Below are positions 38,315 to 48,456 of a stretch of DNA of 64,000 bases, one piece after another; within the stretch, counting starts at the first letter, position 1, and each line of letters starts with the position of its first letter. Both the position numbers and the translations under genes were made by a program. Source of the stretch: Serratia bockelmannii (GTDB lineage: Bacteria; Pseudomonadota; Gammaproteobacteria; Enterobacterales; Enterobacteriaceae); the NCBI RefSeq assembly GCF_008011855.1, contig NZ_VOUX01000005.1, forward strand, positions 186,001 to 250,000, read 5' to 3'. The notes under the pieces were generated by a model that was not told where the DNA came from, made no database searches, and worked only from the letters and a program-made list of their open reading frames with translations.

Positions 38315-38339
38315 AAGAGGGAGCTTGCTCCCTCTTTTA
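38315..38339 (+). terminator. Rho-independent terminator of rplT
   Basis: AAGAGGGAGC-TT-GCTCCCTCTT followed by TT lies 10 bases past the rplT stop. Confidence 0.9.
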
Positions 38340-38423
38340 ATCTTTGTTTTCAGCGACAAATATTGACTTTCATTGCCCGCCGCTATATCACTGGTGGTCA
38401 ATCATCGACAAGGTACCGCAATC

Positions 38424-38468
38424 ATGCACGCAGCTATTTTTCGTTTCTTTTTTTACTTTAGCGCCTGA
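38424..38468 (+). CDS. pheM: pheST leader peptide PheM
   Basis: The 14-residue frame [14 protein letters not shown] ends in TGA at 38466-38468 and contains five phenylalanines, four of them in FRFFFYF. E. coli PheM ([14 protein letters not shown]) is almost identical. Ribosome stalling at the Phe codons when charged tRNA-Phe is scarce prevents the downstream attenuator and raises pheST expression. A possible promoter (TTGACT at 38363-38368) lies upstream. Confidence 0.95.
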   Translation: [14 protein letters not shown]

Positions 38469-38514
38469 TTTCAGGAGGCTTTGCGCGTAAGAAAAGAAAC
38501 GAAAAGTAGCGCCT

Positions 38515-38539
38515 AAGCCTCCCTCGTGGAGGCTTTTTT
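38515..38539 (+). terminator. pheST attenuator
   Basis: AAGCCTCC-CTCG-TGGAGGCTT plus a T-run forms the terminator, 46 bases after the pheM stop. GGAGGCTTTGCGC at 38474-38486 can pair with its left arm as the competing antiterminator. Confidence 0.9.
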
Positions 38540-38699
38540 GTTTTTGGCCATCGGCTCGCCTTGCAAAGCGTTGCGGTGAGAACGGCGGGTACTCAGCCGG
38601 CCCTGTGCCGCGCAGGTGAGCCATCCGGCCGACAACGCATTGAAAAGTCTTTGAAGATTGCTCAAAGGCGTGTTCGAATAATAGATAACAATTACTTAG

Positions 38700-39713
<1,014 letters not shown>

Positions 39714-39727
39714 GGCGGGAATATCAC

Positions 39728-42115
39728 ATGAAATTCAGTGAACTCTGGTTGCGCGAGTGGGTAAACCCGGCCATCAGCAGCGAAGCATTATCCGATCAAA
39801 TCACCATGGCCGGTTTGGAAGTGGACGGCGTGGATCCGGTTGCCGGCGCGTTTAACGGCGTTGTGGTGGGCGAAGTGGTCGAGTGCGGCCAACACCCGAA
39901 CGCCGACAAACTGCGCGTCACCAAGGTTAACGTAGGCGGCGATCGCCTGCTCGACATCGTCTGCGGCGCGCCGAACTGCCGCACCGGCCTGAAAGTGGCG
40001 GTCGCCACCGTGGGCGCGGTGCTGCCGGGCGACTTCAAAATCAAGGCCGCCAAGCTGCGCGGCGAGCCTTCGGAAGGCATGCTGTGCTCATTCTCCGAGC
40101 TGGGCATTTCCGACGATCATGACGGCATCATTGAGCTGCCGCTGGATGCGCCGATCGGCACCGACATCCGCGACTATCTGAAACTGAACGACAACACCAT
40201 CGAGATCAGCGTCACGCCGAACCGCGCCGACTGCCTGGGCATCATCGGCGTTGCGCGTGACGTGGGCGTACTGAACCAGGTTGCGCTGACCGAGCCGGAT
40301 ATGAGCCCGGTGGCTGCCACTATCGACGCCACGCTGCCGATCCGCGTTGACGCGCCGCAGGCGTGCCCGCGTTATCTGGGCCGCGTGGTGAAAGGCATCG
40401 ACGTCAAGGCGCCAAGCCCGCTGTGGATGCGTGAAAAACTGCGTCGTTGCGGTATCCGTTCTATCGATGCCGTCGTCGACGTCACCAACTATGTGCTGTT
40501 GGAACTTGGCCAGCCGATGCACGCCTTCGATCTGAGCCGCATCGACGGCGGCATCGTGGTGCGCATGGCGGAAGAAGGGGAAACCTTGACGCTGCTGGAC
40601 GGTAACGAAGCCAAACTGAACGCCGACACCTTAGTGATCGCCGATCATCAAAAAGCGTTGGCGATGGGCGGCATCTTCGGTGGCGAGCATTCCGGCGTCA
40701 ACGGGGAAACCCAGGACGTGCTGCTGGAGTGCGCTTTCTTCAGTCCGCTATCGATCACCGGTCGTGCGCGCCGTCACGGCCTGCACACCGATGCTTCTCA
40801 TCGCTATGAGCGCGGTGTCGATCCGGCGCTGCAGTACAAAGCGATGGAGCGCGCCACGCGCCTGCTGCTCGACATCTGTGGTGGCCAGGCCGGTCCGATT
40901 ATTGACGTGACCGATGAAAACGAACTGCCGAAGCGCGCCACCATCACGCTGCGCCGCGAGAAGTTGGATCGCCTGATCGGCCACGTGGTGCCGAGCGAGC
41001 AGGTCAGCGACATTCTGCGCCGCCTGGGTTGCCAGGTGACCGAGCAGGGCGACAGCTGGCAAGCGATCGCGCCGAGCTGGCGTTTTGATATGGAGATCGA
41101 AGAGGATCTGGTGGAAGAAGTGGCGCGTGTTTACGGCTACGACAACATCCCGGATGTGCCGGTGCGTGCCGATCTGGTGATGACCCAGCATCGCGAAGCC
41201 GATCTGACGCTCAAGCGCGTGAAGACCATGCTGGTCGATCACGGTTATCAGGAAGCGATCACCTATAGCTTCGTCGATCCGAAAGTGCAGGCGTTGCTGC
41301 ATCCGAATGAAGAAGCGCTGATCCTGCCGAGCCCGATTTCGGTCGAAATGTCGGCCATGCGCCTGTCGCTGTGGACCGGCCTGCTGTCCGCGGTAGTGTA
41401 CAACCAGAACCGCCAGCAGACGCGTCTGCGCCTGTTCGAAAGCGGCCTGCGCTTTGTGCCTGATAGTGCGGCAAATCTGGGTATCCGTCAGGACGTCATG
41501 CTGGCAGGCGTGATCGCCGGCCATACGCACGATGAACATTGGGATCTGGCGCGCAAGCCCGTCGACTTCTATGATTTAAAAGGGGATCTGGAGTCTGTCC
41601 TCGAGCTGACCGGTAAATTATCCGAAATTCAGTTCCGGGCGGAAGCCAATCCGGCCCTGCATCCAGGGCAAAGTGCGGCGATTTATTTGCACGGCGAACG
41701 CGTTGGTTTCATCGGTGTGGTTCACCCGGAACTTGAACGTAAACTGGATCTTAACGGCCGCACCGTGGTGTTTGAACTGGAGTGGAACAAGCTTGCGAGC
41801 CGCGCCGTGCCTCAGGCGCGGGAGATTTCGCGCTTCCCGGCAAACCGCCGTGATATCGCTGTTGTGGTGGCTGAAAACGTCCCCGCAGAAGATATTTTGG
41901 CCGAGTGTAAGAAAGTTGGCGCAAATCAGGTAGTTGGCGTAAACTTGTTTGACGTGTACCGTGGCAAGGGCGTGGCAGAAGGTGACAAGAGCCTGGCTAT
42001 CAGTCTGGTATTGCAGGATACCGCTCGTACACTGGAAGAAGAGGAGATAGCCGCTACCGTTGCAAAATGCGTAGAGGCTCTAAAACAGCGATTCCAAGCA
42101 TCCTTGAGGGATTGA
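39728..42115 (+). CDS. pheT: Phenylalanine-tRNA ligase beta subunit
   Basis: This 795-residue partner of PheS matches E. coli PheT in length. It includes the N-terminal EMAP/OB-type tRNA-binding domain ([20 protein letters not shown]), the B3/B4 editing domain, B5 and the C-terminal ferredoxin-like anticodon-binding domain ([18 protein letters not shown]). The editing site removes mischarged tyrosine. ihfA begins four bases after the stop. Confidence 0.98.
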   Translation: MKFSELWLREWVNPAISSEALSDQITMAGLEVDGVDPVAGAFNGVVVGEVVECGQHPNADKLRVTKVNVGGDRLLDIVCGAPNCRTGLKVAVATVGAVLPGDFKIKAAKLRGEPSEGMLCSFSELGISDDHDGIIELPLDAPIGTDIRDYLKLNDNTIEISVTPNRADCLGIIGVARDVGVLNQVALTEPDMSPVAATIDATLPIRVDAPQACPRYLGRVVKGIDVKAPSPLWMREKLRRCGIRSIDAVVDVTNYVLLELGQPMHAFDLSRIDGGIVVRMAEEGETLTLLDGNEAKLNADTLVIADHQKALAMGGIFGGEHSGVNGETQDVLLECAFFSPLSITGRARRHGLHTDASHRYERGVDPALQYKAMERATRLLLDICGGQAGPIIDVTDENELPKRATITLRREKLDRLIGHVVPSEQVSDILRRLGCQVTEQGDSWQAIAPSWRFDMEIEEDLVEEVARVYGYDNIPDVPVRADLVMTQHREADLTLKRVKTMLVDHGYQEAITYSFVDPKVQALLHPNEEALILPSPISVEMSAMRLSLWTGLLSAVVYNQNRQQTRLRLFESGLRFVPDSAANLGIRQDVMLAGVIAGHTHDEHWDLARKPVDFYDLKGDLESVLELTGKLSEIQFRAEANPALHPGQSAAIYLHGERVGFIGVVHPELERKLDLNGRTVVFELEWNKLASRAVPQAREISRFPANRRDIAVVVAENVPAEDILAECKKVGANQVVGVNLFDVYRGKGVAEGDKSLAISLVLQDTARTLEEEEIAATVAKCVEALKQRFQASLRD

Positions 42116-42119
42116 ACCT

Positions 42120-42416
42120 ATGGCGCTTACTAAAGCTGAAATGTCAGAACACCTGTTTGAGAAGCTTGGGCTTAGCAAACGGGACGCCAAAGACCTGGTG
42201 GAACTGTTCTTTGAAGAGGTCCGTCGGGCCCTTGAGAATGGCGAACAGGTAAAACTGTCGGGTTTTGGCAACTTTGATCTGCGTGACAAGAACCAACGTC
42301 CGGGGCGTAACCCGAAGACCGGCGAAGACATTCCGATTACGGCGCGCCGCGTGGTGACCTTCCGTCCGGGGCAGAAGCTGAAAAGCCGGGTAGAAAACGC
42401 CAGCCCGAAAGGGTGA
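42120..42416 (+). CDS. ihfA: Integration host factor alpha subunit
   Basis: This 98-residue DNA-bending protein ([20 protein letters not shown]...) includes the beta-arm tip GRNPKTGE, whose proline intercalates into DNA. It dimerises with IhfB to bend DNA at promoters, origins and recombination sites. It is the last gene of the thrS-ihfA block and in E. coli is partly expressed from promoters within pheT. A strong terminator follows. Confidence 0.98.
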   Translation: MALTKAEMSEHLFEKLGLSKRDAKDLVELFFEEVRRALENGEQVKLSGFGNFDLRDKNQRPGRNPKTGEDIPITARRVVTFRPGQKLKSRVENASPKG

Positions 42417-42430
42417 GTGACGTGACATCA

Positions 42431-42456
42431 AAAAAGGCCGCTTGCGCGGCCTTTTT
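42431..42456 (+). terminator. Rho-independent terminator of ihfA
   Basis: AAAAAGGCCGC-TTGC-GCGGCCTTTTT is a perfect stem with a T-tail, 14 bases past the ihfA stop. Confidence 0.93.
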
Positions 42457-42605
42457 CTTTTCTGGGACAAAATTCAGTTTATTCCTAATTCTCAAGGCGA
42501 CTATTAAATTTGTTCGTTAAGTCGGTATGGAGGAATTAATTTAACCTCAGTTGCGGAATATTCTTATATCTTATTATTGTTGATGAGTGAATCTATTTTC
42601 TCTCC

Positions 42606-42737
42606 TCAGTAACGGCCGTAATAATGGCCAGGGCCATCGCCGCGGTGGCCGCCGCCCCAGTGAGGGCCCCAGCAGCAGGCGCTGAGGCTTGAGGCCAAGG
42701 CTACAACGGCTAACAACCTACCTATACGTTTAATCAT
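42606..42737 (-). CDS. 43-residue Gly/His-rich predicted lipoprotein
   Basis: A short gene on the minus strand begins MIKRIGRLLAVVALASS and continues to a lipobox LSAC (Cys21), then a second Cys and a tail rich in Gly, His, Trp and Tyr. GGAGG eight bases before the ATG is near-perfect, and the basic start, hydrophobic core and lipobox are textbook. I do not recognise the family. The His-rich tail could bind metal, but this is a guess. It is divergent from the DUF2502 gene. Confidence 0.7.
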   Translation of the reverse strand: MIKRIGRLLAVVALASSLSACCWGPHWGGGHRGDGPGHYYGRY

Positions 42738-42969
42738 TTTATTATCCTCCGATGGGAATCCGGTTAATTATAATTTTCGCGTCGCTTAAGCGATGTCAGC
42801 AATTCGTTAAGCCTTGTCAGTGGCTATGATAATTAAAGGCGGCGGCAAACAGTGTAGGGATTGTGTAAGGCCGTCGAAAACGATCTGAAAATAGGTATCG
42901 ATGAGATAGTCGTTAAATAAATGCGCTGATATAACCACTGCAGCAAGAAAAATAGAGTGAGAAGGTAAA

Positions 42970-43392
42970 ATGAAAAAAATCCTGTTGCTGGTGTGTATCC
43001 CGCTGTCGCTGTCGCTGCCGCTGGCGGCGCAGGCCGATGTGTCCGTCGATATCAACGTGCCGGGCGTTTCTCTGCACCTGGGGGATCAGGACCGCCGCGG
43101 CTACTACTGGGATGGCTACGACTGGCGCCCACCGCAGTGGTGGCATGCGCACCAGGGCCGAGGTCTGGGGGAGCGCAATGCGCGCGGTCTGTACTGGGAC
43201 GGCGGACGCTGGCAACCTTCGCCGCCGCGTGGCTATGAACATCGCCAGCCGGCACGCAGCGGCAATCCGTTCCACGGCGATCGCGATAATCGCGACCACG
43301 ACCGCCGTCATGACGATCGTGGTGACCATGACCGCCGTGATGACGCCCGCGGTCAGCCTTATCCACCGGGCAACGCCGGCCCGCATCGTTAA
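42970..43392 (+). CDS. DUF2502 (YpeC-like) secreted protein
   Basis: This 140-residue protein has a Sec signal peptide (cleaved near residue 22, AAQA-DVSV). The core VDINVPGVSLHLGDQDRRGYYWDGYDWRP resembles E. coli YpeC and its DUF2502 relatives. A C-terminal tail is built almost only of His, Asp and Arg in HDRR/HDDR repeats, so it is highly charged and probably disordered. Function is unknown. Confidence 0.82.
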   Translation: MKKILLLVCIPLSLSLPLAAQADVSVDINVPGVSLHLGDQDRRGYYWDGYDWRPPQWWHAHQGRGLGERNARGLYWDGGRWQPSPPRGYEHRQPARSGNPFHGDRDNRDHDRRHDDRGDHDRRDDARGQPYPPGNAGPHR

Positions 43393-43407
43393 TCCCTGAG
43401 TTTATCG

Positions 43408-43463
43408 GCGGCTGGTTTTGCCATCATCGTTGCGATGACGGGCAGGACCAGCCGCTGCTTTCC
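43408..43463 (+). terminator. Compound hairpin after the DUF2502 gene
   Basis: The outer arms GCGGCTGGT/ACCAGCCGC enclose an inner hairpin TCATCG-TTG-CGATGA. It is followed by a short pyrimidine-rich stretch (TGCTTTCC). Confidence 0.5.
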
Positions 43464-43571
43464 TGCGCCATCGCCTACGCAAGGCTTCCCCTTGCGGCGT
43501 TAACCCCCTAATATTCGACTCAGACGTCAATTATCCGGCCACGACAGCGGCCGGCAGGGAATCGCCGCGCC

Positions 43572-44579
43572 ATGCCAACCAGCCGTACCTTCACCTTACT
43601 GTTGCAACATCAACGTTACTGCGATAAACGCCAGGTCAGTCTGTTGGCGCTGGGCGTGGCGGTGGCTTTACTGTTCAGCCTTTGCGCCGGCGACCAATGG
43701 ATATGGCCGTCAGAATGGTTCAGCGAACGGGCGCAACTGTTCGTTTGGCAACTGCGCTTGCCGCGCGCGCTGGCGGTGATGCTGGTCGGCGCTGCCCTGG
43801 CGGTGGCGGGCGCGGTGATGCAGGCGCTGTTTGAAAACCCGCTGGCGGAGCCCGGTCTGCTGGGCGTCGCTAACGGCGCCGGTGTCGCGCTGGTGCTGAC
43901 GGTGTTGTTGGGGCACGGTTTGTTGCCGGTGGCGCTGTTGAGCGCCGCCGCGATAGTCGGTGCGCTGGCGATGACTTTCTTGCTGTTGGGCTTTGCTCGC
44001 CGGCGACGCTTGACCAATGCGCGGTTGTTGCTGGTCGGCGTGGCGCTGGGCATCGTGTGTAGCGCGCTGATGACCTGGGCAGTTTATTTCAGTACCAGTC
44101 TCGATCTGCGGCAGCTGATGTACTGGATGATGGGCGGCTTCGGTGGCGTAGACTGGCGCCAAAAGTGGCTGGTGCTGGCGCTGCTGCCGGTGTTGCTGTG
44201 GCTGTGTGGCCAGGGGCGGGTGCTCAATCTGATGGCGCTGGGCGAGGTGCAGGCGCGACAGCTCGGGCTGTCGCTGCATCTGTGGCGCAATCTGCTGGTG
44301 CTGGCGATCGGCTGGCTGGTCGGTGTCAGCGTGGCGCTGGCCGGGGTGATCGGCTTCGTCGGCCTGGTGATCCCGCATATTTTGCGGCTTACGGGCCTGA
44401 CTGACCAGCGCTATCTGTTGCCGGCCTGCGCGCTGGCGGGGGCCGGCGTGTTGCTGGTGGCCGATGTGGTGGCCCGCGTTGCGCTGCTGGCGGCCGAGCT
44501 GCCGATCGGCGTGGTGACCGCCACGCTGGGGGCGCCGCTATTTATCTGGTTACTGACCCGGACAAAGGGCGTAAGGTAG
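43572..44579 (+). CDS. btuC: Vitamin B12 ABC transporter permease BtuC
   Basis: BtuC forms the ten-helix channel of the BtuCD-F cobalamin importer. The 335-residue product matches E. coli BtuC through [48 protein letters not shown] and [13 protein letters not shown] (the coupling helix for BtuD). No cobalamin riboswitch was seen upstream; a small hairpin at 43478-43496 does not fit one. btuE and btuD follow on the same strand. btuF is not in the window. Confidence 0.96.
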   Translation: MPTSRTFTLLLQHQRYCDKRQVSLLALGVAVALLFSLCAGDQWIWPSEWFSERAQLFVWQLRLPRALAVMLVGAALAVAGAVMQALFENPLAEPGLLGVANGAGVALVLTVLLGHGLLPVALLSAAAIVGALAMTFLLLGFARRRRLTNARLLLVGVALGIVCSALMTWAVYFSTSLDLRQLMYWMMGGFGGVDWRQKWLVLALLPVLLWLCGQGRVLNLMALGEVQARQLGLSLHLWRNLLVLAIGWLVGVSVALAGVIGFVGLVIPHILRLTGLTDQRYLLPACALAGAGVLLVADVVARVALLAAELPIGVVTATLGAPLFIWLLTRTKGVR

Positions 44580-44624
44580 TTTTCTTTATTCACCTGCCAT
44601 TAAAAAACCAAAGGATGACAACCG

Positions 44625-45176
44625 ATGAGTAAGCCAATCTACAATCTGCCGTTACAGACTATCGAGAATCAGGCCACCACGCTGGGGAGCTATCAGGACA
44701 AGGTGCTGCTGGTGGTCAACGTAGCCTCGGAGTGCGGCCTGACCAAGCAGTACGAAGGGCTGGAAGCGCTGTACGAAACCTATCGCGATCGGGGGCTGGA
44801 AGTTCTGGGGTTCCCGTCCAATGAATTTCTGGGTCAGGAGCCGGGCAGCAACGAAGAGATCCTGGCGTTTTGCCGCGGAACCTTCGGCGTGCAATTCCCG
44901 ATGTTCGCCAAGATTGAGGTGAACGGCGAAGGCCGTCATCCGCTGTATCAGGCGTTGATTGCCGCCCAGCCGGAAGCTGTCGCCCCGGAAGGCAGCGAGT
45001 TCCTGGCGCGGATGACCAGCAAAGGGCGTGCGCCGAAGCACACCGGCGATATTCTGTGGAACTTCGAGAAATTCCTTATCGCACGCGACGGCACGGTGAT
45101 CCAGCGCTTCTCGCCTGACACCACGCCAGAGGATCCGGCGCTGGTGGCGGCGGTGAAACAAGCGCTGGCGGGATAA
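44625..45176 (+). CDS. btuE: Glutathione/thioredoxin peroxidase BtuE
   Basis: This 183-residue glutathione-peroxidase-family enzyme has active-site Cys37 (VNVASECGLTKQY), Gln in FPSNEFLGQEPG and the tetrad Trp in DILWNFEKFL. The active residue is cysteine, not selenocysteine. In E. coli BtuE reduces peroxides and is not needed for B12 uptake. It keeps the btuC-btuE-btuD order, with a six-base gap to btuD. Confidence 0.95.
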   Translation: MSKPIYNLPLQTIENQATTLGSYQDKVLLVVNVASECGLTKQYEGLEALYETYRDRGLEVLGFPSNEFLGQEPGSNEEILAFCRGTFGVQFPMFAKIEVNGEGRHPLYQALIAAQPEAVAPEGSEFLARMTSKGRAPKHTGDILWNFEKFLIARDGTVIQRFSPDTTPEDPALVAAVKQALAG

Positions 45177-45181
45177 TACGG

Positions 45182-45937
45182 ATGCTGCAACTCGTTGAGG
45201 TTGGGGTGGCGGGGCGCCTGGCGCCTTTTACGGCACAGATTGACGGCGGGTTGCAGGTTCACCTGATCGGCCCAAATGGCGCAGGGAAGAGCACCTTGCT
45301 GGCCCGGGCGGCGGGCATGCTGCCGGGGCAGGGCGAAGTCTGCCTGGACGGACGCGCGCTGTCCGGTTATTCGGGCGACGAGCTGGCGCACCGACGCGGT
45401 TATCTCAGCCAGCAACAGCCGCCGGTGTCGCTCATGCCGGTGTTTCAGTATTTGGCGTTGCACCGGCCTGCCGGCGCGGCGCAAACCGAGGTGGAGCAAG
45501 CCATCCTCTATCTGTGCCAGCGGTTGAAGCTGGTGGATAAACTGTCACGCATGCTGGCGCAGCTTTCCGGCGGAGAATGGCAACGGGTGCGACTGGCGGC
45601 GGTATTGCTGCAGGTGTGGCCCAGCGTCAACCCGCATAGCCGATTGTTGTTGCTGGATGAACCGACCAATAGCCTGGATGTGGCGCAAAAGGTTGCGCTG
45701 GATCGCCTGCTGCGCGAATTCTGCCAAAGTGGGCGCAGCGCGCTAGTGTGTGCGCACGATCTGAATCATACCCTGCAGCAGGCCGATCGGGTTTGGTTGT
45801 TGCACGCTGGGCAGTTGGTCGCGCAGGGCATCACCCGTGAGGTGATGGTGCCCGCACTGTTGTCGCAGATCTATGAAGTGGATTTCCACCTGCAATGGGT
45901 GGGGAACCAGCGTTGGATCATGACCCGCACGGCTTAA
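45182..45937 (+). CDS. btuD: Vitamin B12 ABC transporter ATPase BtuD
   Basis: This 251-residue ATPase has Walker [10 protein letters not shown], signature LSGGEWQRVRLAAVLLQ, Walker B LLLLDEPTNSLD and the H-loop CAHDLNH. Two copies bind the BtuC dimer on the cytoplasmic face and drive cobalamin import. In E. coli nlpC follows immediately; here the arn operon lies between them. Confidence 0.96.
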   Translation: MLQLVEVGVAGRLAPFTAQIDGGLQVHLIGPNGAGKSTLLARAAGMLPGQGEVCLDGRALSGYSGDELAHRRGYLSQQQPPVSLMPVFQYLALHRPAGAAQTEVEQAILYLCQRLKLVDKLSRMLAQLSGGEWQRVRLAAVLLQVWPSVNPHSRLLLLDEPTNSLDVAQKVALDRLLREFCQSGRSALVCAHDLNHTLQQADRVWLLHAGQLVAQGITREVMVPALLSQIYEVDFHLQWVGNQRWIMTRTA

Positions 45938-46197
45938 TTCGCCCCGGCGGCATAAATGTAAACGAAAACTAAACGTAGTGAATATAAATATCCGGGTAAT
46001 CATCGGCTATTATTGTGCTGCCTCTCATTTTCTCGTGGATTTTCTTGAAAAACGTCGATGACGTGCTACGCTTGATTCGGCAAAAATAAAATAAGTAAAT
46101 AATTATTAATAAATATAAGAAATTGATTTTAATAATAAATTTAAATTAATGATGACGGCACCTTCCTATCAGTTCTCCCACTGATGACGAGTCTCGT

Positions 46198-46214
46198 CTT
46201 AAGGTTTAGTTAAG
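46198..46214 (+). promoter_or_regulatory. PmrA box of the arn operon
   Basis: CTTAAG-N5-GTTAAG differs by one base from the PmrA (BasR) consensus CTTAAG-N5-CTTAAG. PmrA activates arn in Salmonella and Yersinia under low Mg2+, high Fe3+ and cationic peptide stress. Confidence 0.75.
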
Positions 46215-46263
46215 CTTGCGGCCTTACATTGTCAGTTAATCCACGGAAACGATTCTTCTCTGG

Positions 46264-46280
46264 CGTTTAATATTCGTTAA
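46264..46280 (+). promoter_or_regulatory. Candidate PhoP box in the arn leader
   Basis: CGTTTA-ATATT-CGTTAA resembles the PhoP direct repeat (G/T)GTTTA-N5-(G/T)GTTTA. The same bases also form a perfect inverted repeat CGTTTAA-N6-TTAAACG (46264-46283). Confidence 0.45.
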
Positions 46281-46334
46281 ACGAAAGGGATTTACAGTGT
46301 CATCAAAAGCAGCTCGATACGTTTGGGGTTAACT

Positions 46335-47489
46335 ATGGATCAATTTTTGCCTTTCTCTCGTCCGGCCATCGGCGATGAAGAAATCGCCGCGGTAGAGAAA
46401 GTGTTGCGCTCCGGTTGGATCACCACCGGGCCGCAAAACCAGCAACTGGAAAGCGACTTCTGTTCCACCTTCGGCTGTAAGCACGCCATCGCGGTCAGTT
46501 CCGCCACGGCGGGCATGCACATCACGTTAATGGCGCTTGGCGTCGGCCCTGGCGACGAAGTCATCACCCCTTCGCAAACCTGGGTCTCCACCCTCAACAT
46601 GATCGAGCTGCTGGGCGCCACGCCGGTGATGATCGATGTTGACCGCGATACGTTGATGGTCAGCGCCGCCGACGTCGAGGCTGCCATCACCCCGAATACC
46701 AAAGCGATTGTTCCGGTGCATTACGCCGGTGCCCCCCTGCAGATGGATGCGCTGCGCGCCGTGGCCGAACGCCATGGTCTGCCGCTGATCGAAGACGCCG
46801 CCCACGCGGTCGGCACGCGCTACAACGGCGAATGGGTCGGCGCGCGCGGCACGGCGATTTTCTCTTTCCATGCGATCAAAAACGTGACCTGCGCCGAAGG
46901 CGGCCTGATCGCCACCGACGACGATGCGCTGGCGGATCGCCTGCGTTGCCTGAAGTTCCACGGTCTGGCCGTCGATGCCTTCGATCGCCAGCAGCTTGGC
47001 CGCAAACCGCAGGCCGAAGTGGTGGAACCGGGGTACAAATACAATCTGTCCGACATTCACGCGGCGATCGCCGTGGTGCAACTTTCGCGCTTCGCCGAGC
47101 TGAACGCGCGTCGCAAGGCGCTGGCGCAGCGCTACCTGAGCGCGCTGGAAGGCTCGCCGTTCCAACCGTTGGGCGTGCCGGATTATCCGCATGACCACGC
47201 CTGGCACCTGTTTATGGTGCGCGTCGATCCCGAGCGCTGCGGCCTCGATCGCGACCAACTGATGGAGCGCCTGAAAGAGGTTGGCATCGGCACCGGGCTG
47301 CATTTCCGTGCCGCGCACACCCAGAAATTCTACCGTGAGCGCTATCCGCAGCTTTCTTTGCCGAATACCGAGTGGAACTCGGCGCGGCTGTGCACCTTAC
47401 CGCTATTCCCTGATATGACCGACGCCGACGTGGATCGCGTGGTCAATGCCTTGTCTTCTGTTGTGGAGTCTTTACGTGTCTCGCGTTGA
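46335..47489 (+). CDS. arnB: UDP-L-Ara4O C-4'' transaminase ArnB
   Basis: ArnB is a PLP enzyme that converts UDP-4-ketopentose to UDP-L-Ara4N using glutamate. The 384-residue product matches the DegT/DnrJ/EryC1/ArnB family, with the cofactor lysine in [13 protein letters not shown] (K182 here) and N-terminus [33 protein letters not shown]. It is the first gene of arnBCADTEF and overlaps arnC by 14 bases. The ATG at 46335 is preferred over an upstream start. Confidence 0.96.
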   Translation: MDQFLPFSRPAIGDEEIAAVEKVLRSGWITTGPQNQQLESDFCSTFGCKHAIAVSSATAGMHITLMALGVGPGDEVITPSQTWVSTLNMIELLGATPVMIDVDRDTLMVSAADVEAAITPNTKAIVPVHYAGAPLQMDALRAVAERHGLPLIEDAAHAVGTRYNGEWVGARGTAIFSFHAIKNVTCAEGGLIATDDDALADRLRCLKFHGLAVDAFDRQQLGRKPQAEVVEPGYKYNLSDIHAAIAVVQLSRFAELNARRKALAQRYLSALEGSPFQPLGVPDYPHDHAWHLFMVRVDPERCGLDRDQLMERLKEVGIGTGLHFRAAHTQKFYRERYPQLSLPNTEWNSARLCTLPLFPDMTDADVDRVVNALSSVVESLRVSR

Positions 47490-48456
47490 ACCGATTAAAA
47501 AAGTGTCGATAGTCATCCCGGTATACAACGAGCAGGAAAGCTTGCCGGCGTTGCTGGAACGCACTACTGCCGCCTGTAAGCAGTTATCTCAACCCTATGA
47601 AATCATCCTCGTCGACGATGGCAGCAGCGACAATTCCGCCGACATGCTGACTGCGGCGGCGGAAAAGCCGGACAGCAACGTGGTCGCTGTCTTACTGAAC
47701 CGCAACTATGGCCAGCACTCGGCCATTATGGCCGGTTTCAATCAGGTGACCGGCGATTTGGTGATTACGCTGGACGCCGATCTGCAGAACCCGCCGGAGG
47801 AGATCCCTCGTCTGGTCAGCGTGGCGGAAGAGGGCTATGACGTGGTGGGCACCGTGCGCGCCAACCGTCAAGACTCCTGGTTCCGCAAAAGCGCCTCGCG
47901 CGTGATCAATATGATGATTCAACGCGCCACCGGCAAGTCGATGGGGGACTATGGCTGCATGCTGCGTGCCTACCGTCGTCATATCGTTGAGGCGATGCTG
48001 CACTGCCATGAGCGCAGTACCTTTATCCCGATTCTGGCGAACACCTTCGCCCGTCGCACGACCGAGATCGACGTGCGTCACGCCGAACGTGAGTTTGGCG
48101 ACTCCAAGTACAGCCTGATGAAGCTGATCAACCTGATGTACGACCTGATCACCTGCCTGACCACTACGCCGCTGCGTTTGCTCAGCGTGGTCGGCAGCAT
48201 CGTGGCGCTGTCCGGGTTTGTATTGGCACTGGTGCTGATTGCGCTGCGTCTGCTGCTCGGCCCTGAATGGGCCGCCGGCGGCGTGTTCACCCTCTTCGCC
48301 GTGCTGTTCACCTTTATCGGCGCCCAGTTTGTTGGCATGGGGCTACTGGGTGAATACATCGGCCGCATCTATACCGACGTGCGTGCGCGTCCTCGCTATT
48401 TTGTTCAGAAAGTGGTCGGTGCACAGCAGGACCACAATACTCAGGAAGAAGAATGA
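47476..48456 (+). CDS. arnC: Undecaprenyl-phosphate L-Ara4FN transferase ArnC
   Basis: ArnC transfers formylated Ara4N from UDP to undecaprenyl phosphate. The 326-residue GT2 enzyme has [21 protein letters not shown], the catalytic DDGSSDNS and [10 protein letters not shown] motifs, and two C-terminal membrane helices. The GTG at 47476 ([11 protein letters not shown]) is chosen, with GGAG seven bases upstream and agreement with Yersinia ArnC. The frame opens further upstream within arnB. Confidence 0.96.
   Translation: MSRVEPIKKVSIVIPVYNEQESLPALLERTTAACKQLSQPYEIILVDDGSSDNSADMLTAAAEKPDSNVVAVLLNRNYGQHSAIMAGFNQVTGDLVITLDADLQNPPEEIPRLVSVAEEGYDVVGTVRANRQDSWFRKSASRVINMMIQRATGKSMGDYGCMLRAYRRHIVEAMLHCHERSTFIPILANTFARRTTEIDVRHAEREFGDSKYSLMKLINLMYDLITCLTTTPLRLLSVVGSIVALSGFVLALVLIALRLLLGPEWAAGGVFTLFAVLFTFIGAQFVGMGLLGEYIGRIYTDVRARPRYFVQKVVGAQQDHNTQEEE

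Larger units (their letters stand above)
45938..46334. other. Regulatory region of the arn operon
   Basis: A nearly 400-base AT-rich region without a gene, including a long A/T stretch at 46080-46150. It holds the PmrA-like box (46198-46214), a possible -10 (TACATT, 46225-46230) and a PhoP-like direct repeat (46264-46280). The transcribed leader before arnB is about 100 bases. Confidence 0.6.

Noticed and set aside
43393-43571. Possible cobalamin riboswitch upstream of btuC
   Set aside because: No B12-box-like conserved segment or fitting multi-helix layout was seen, only short hairpins. E. coli btuCED also lacks one.
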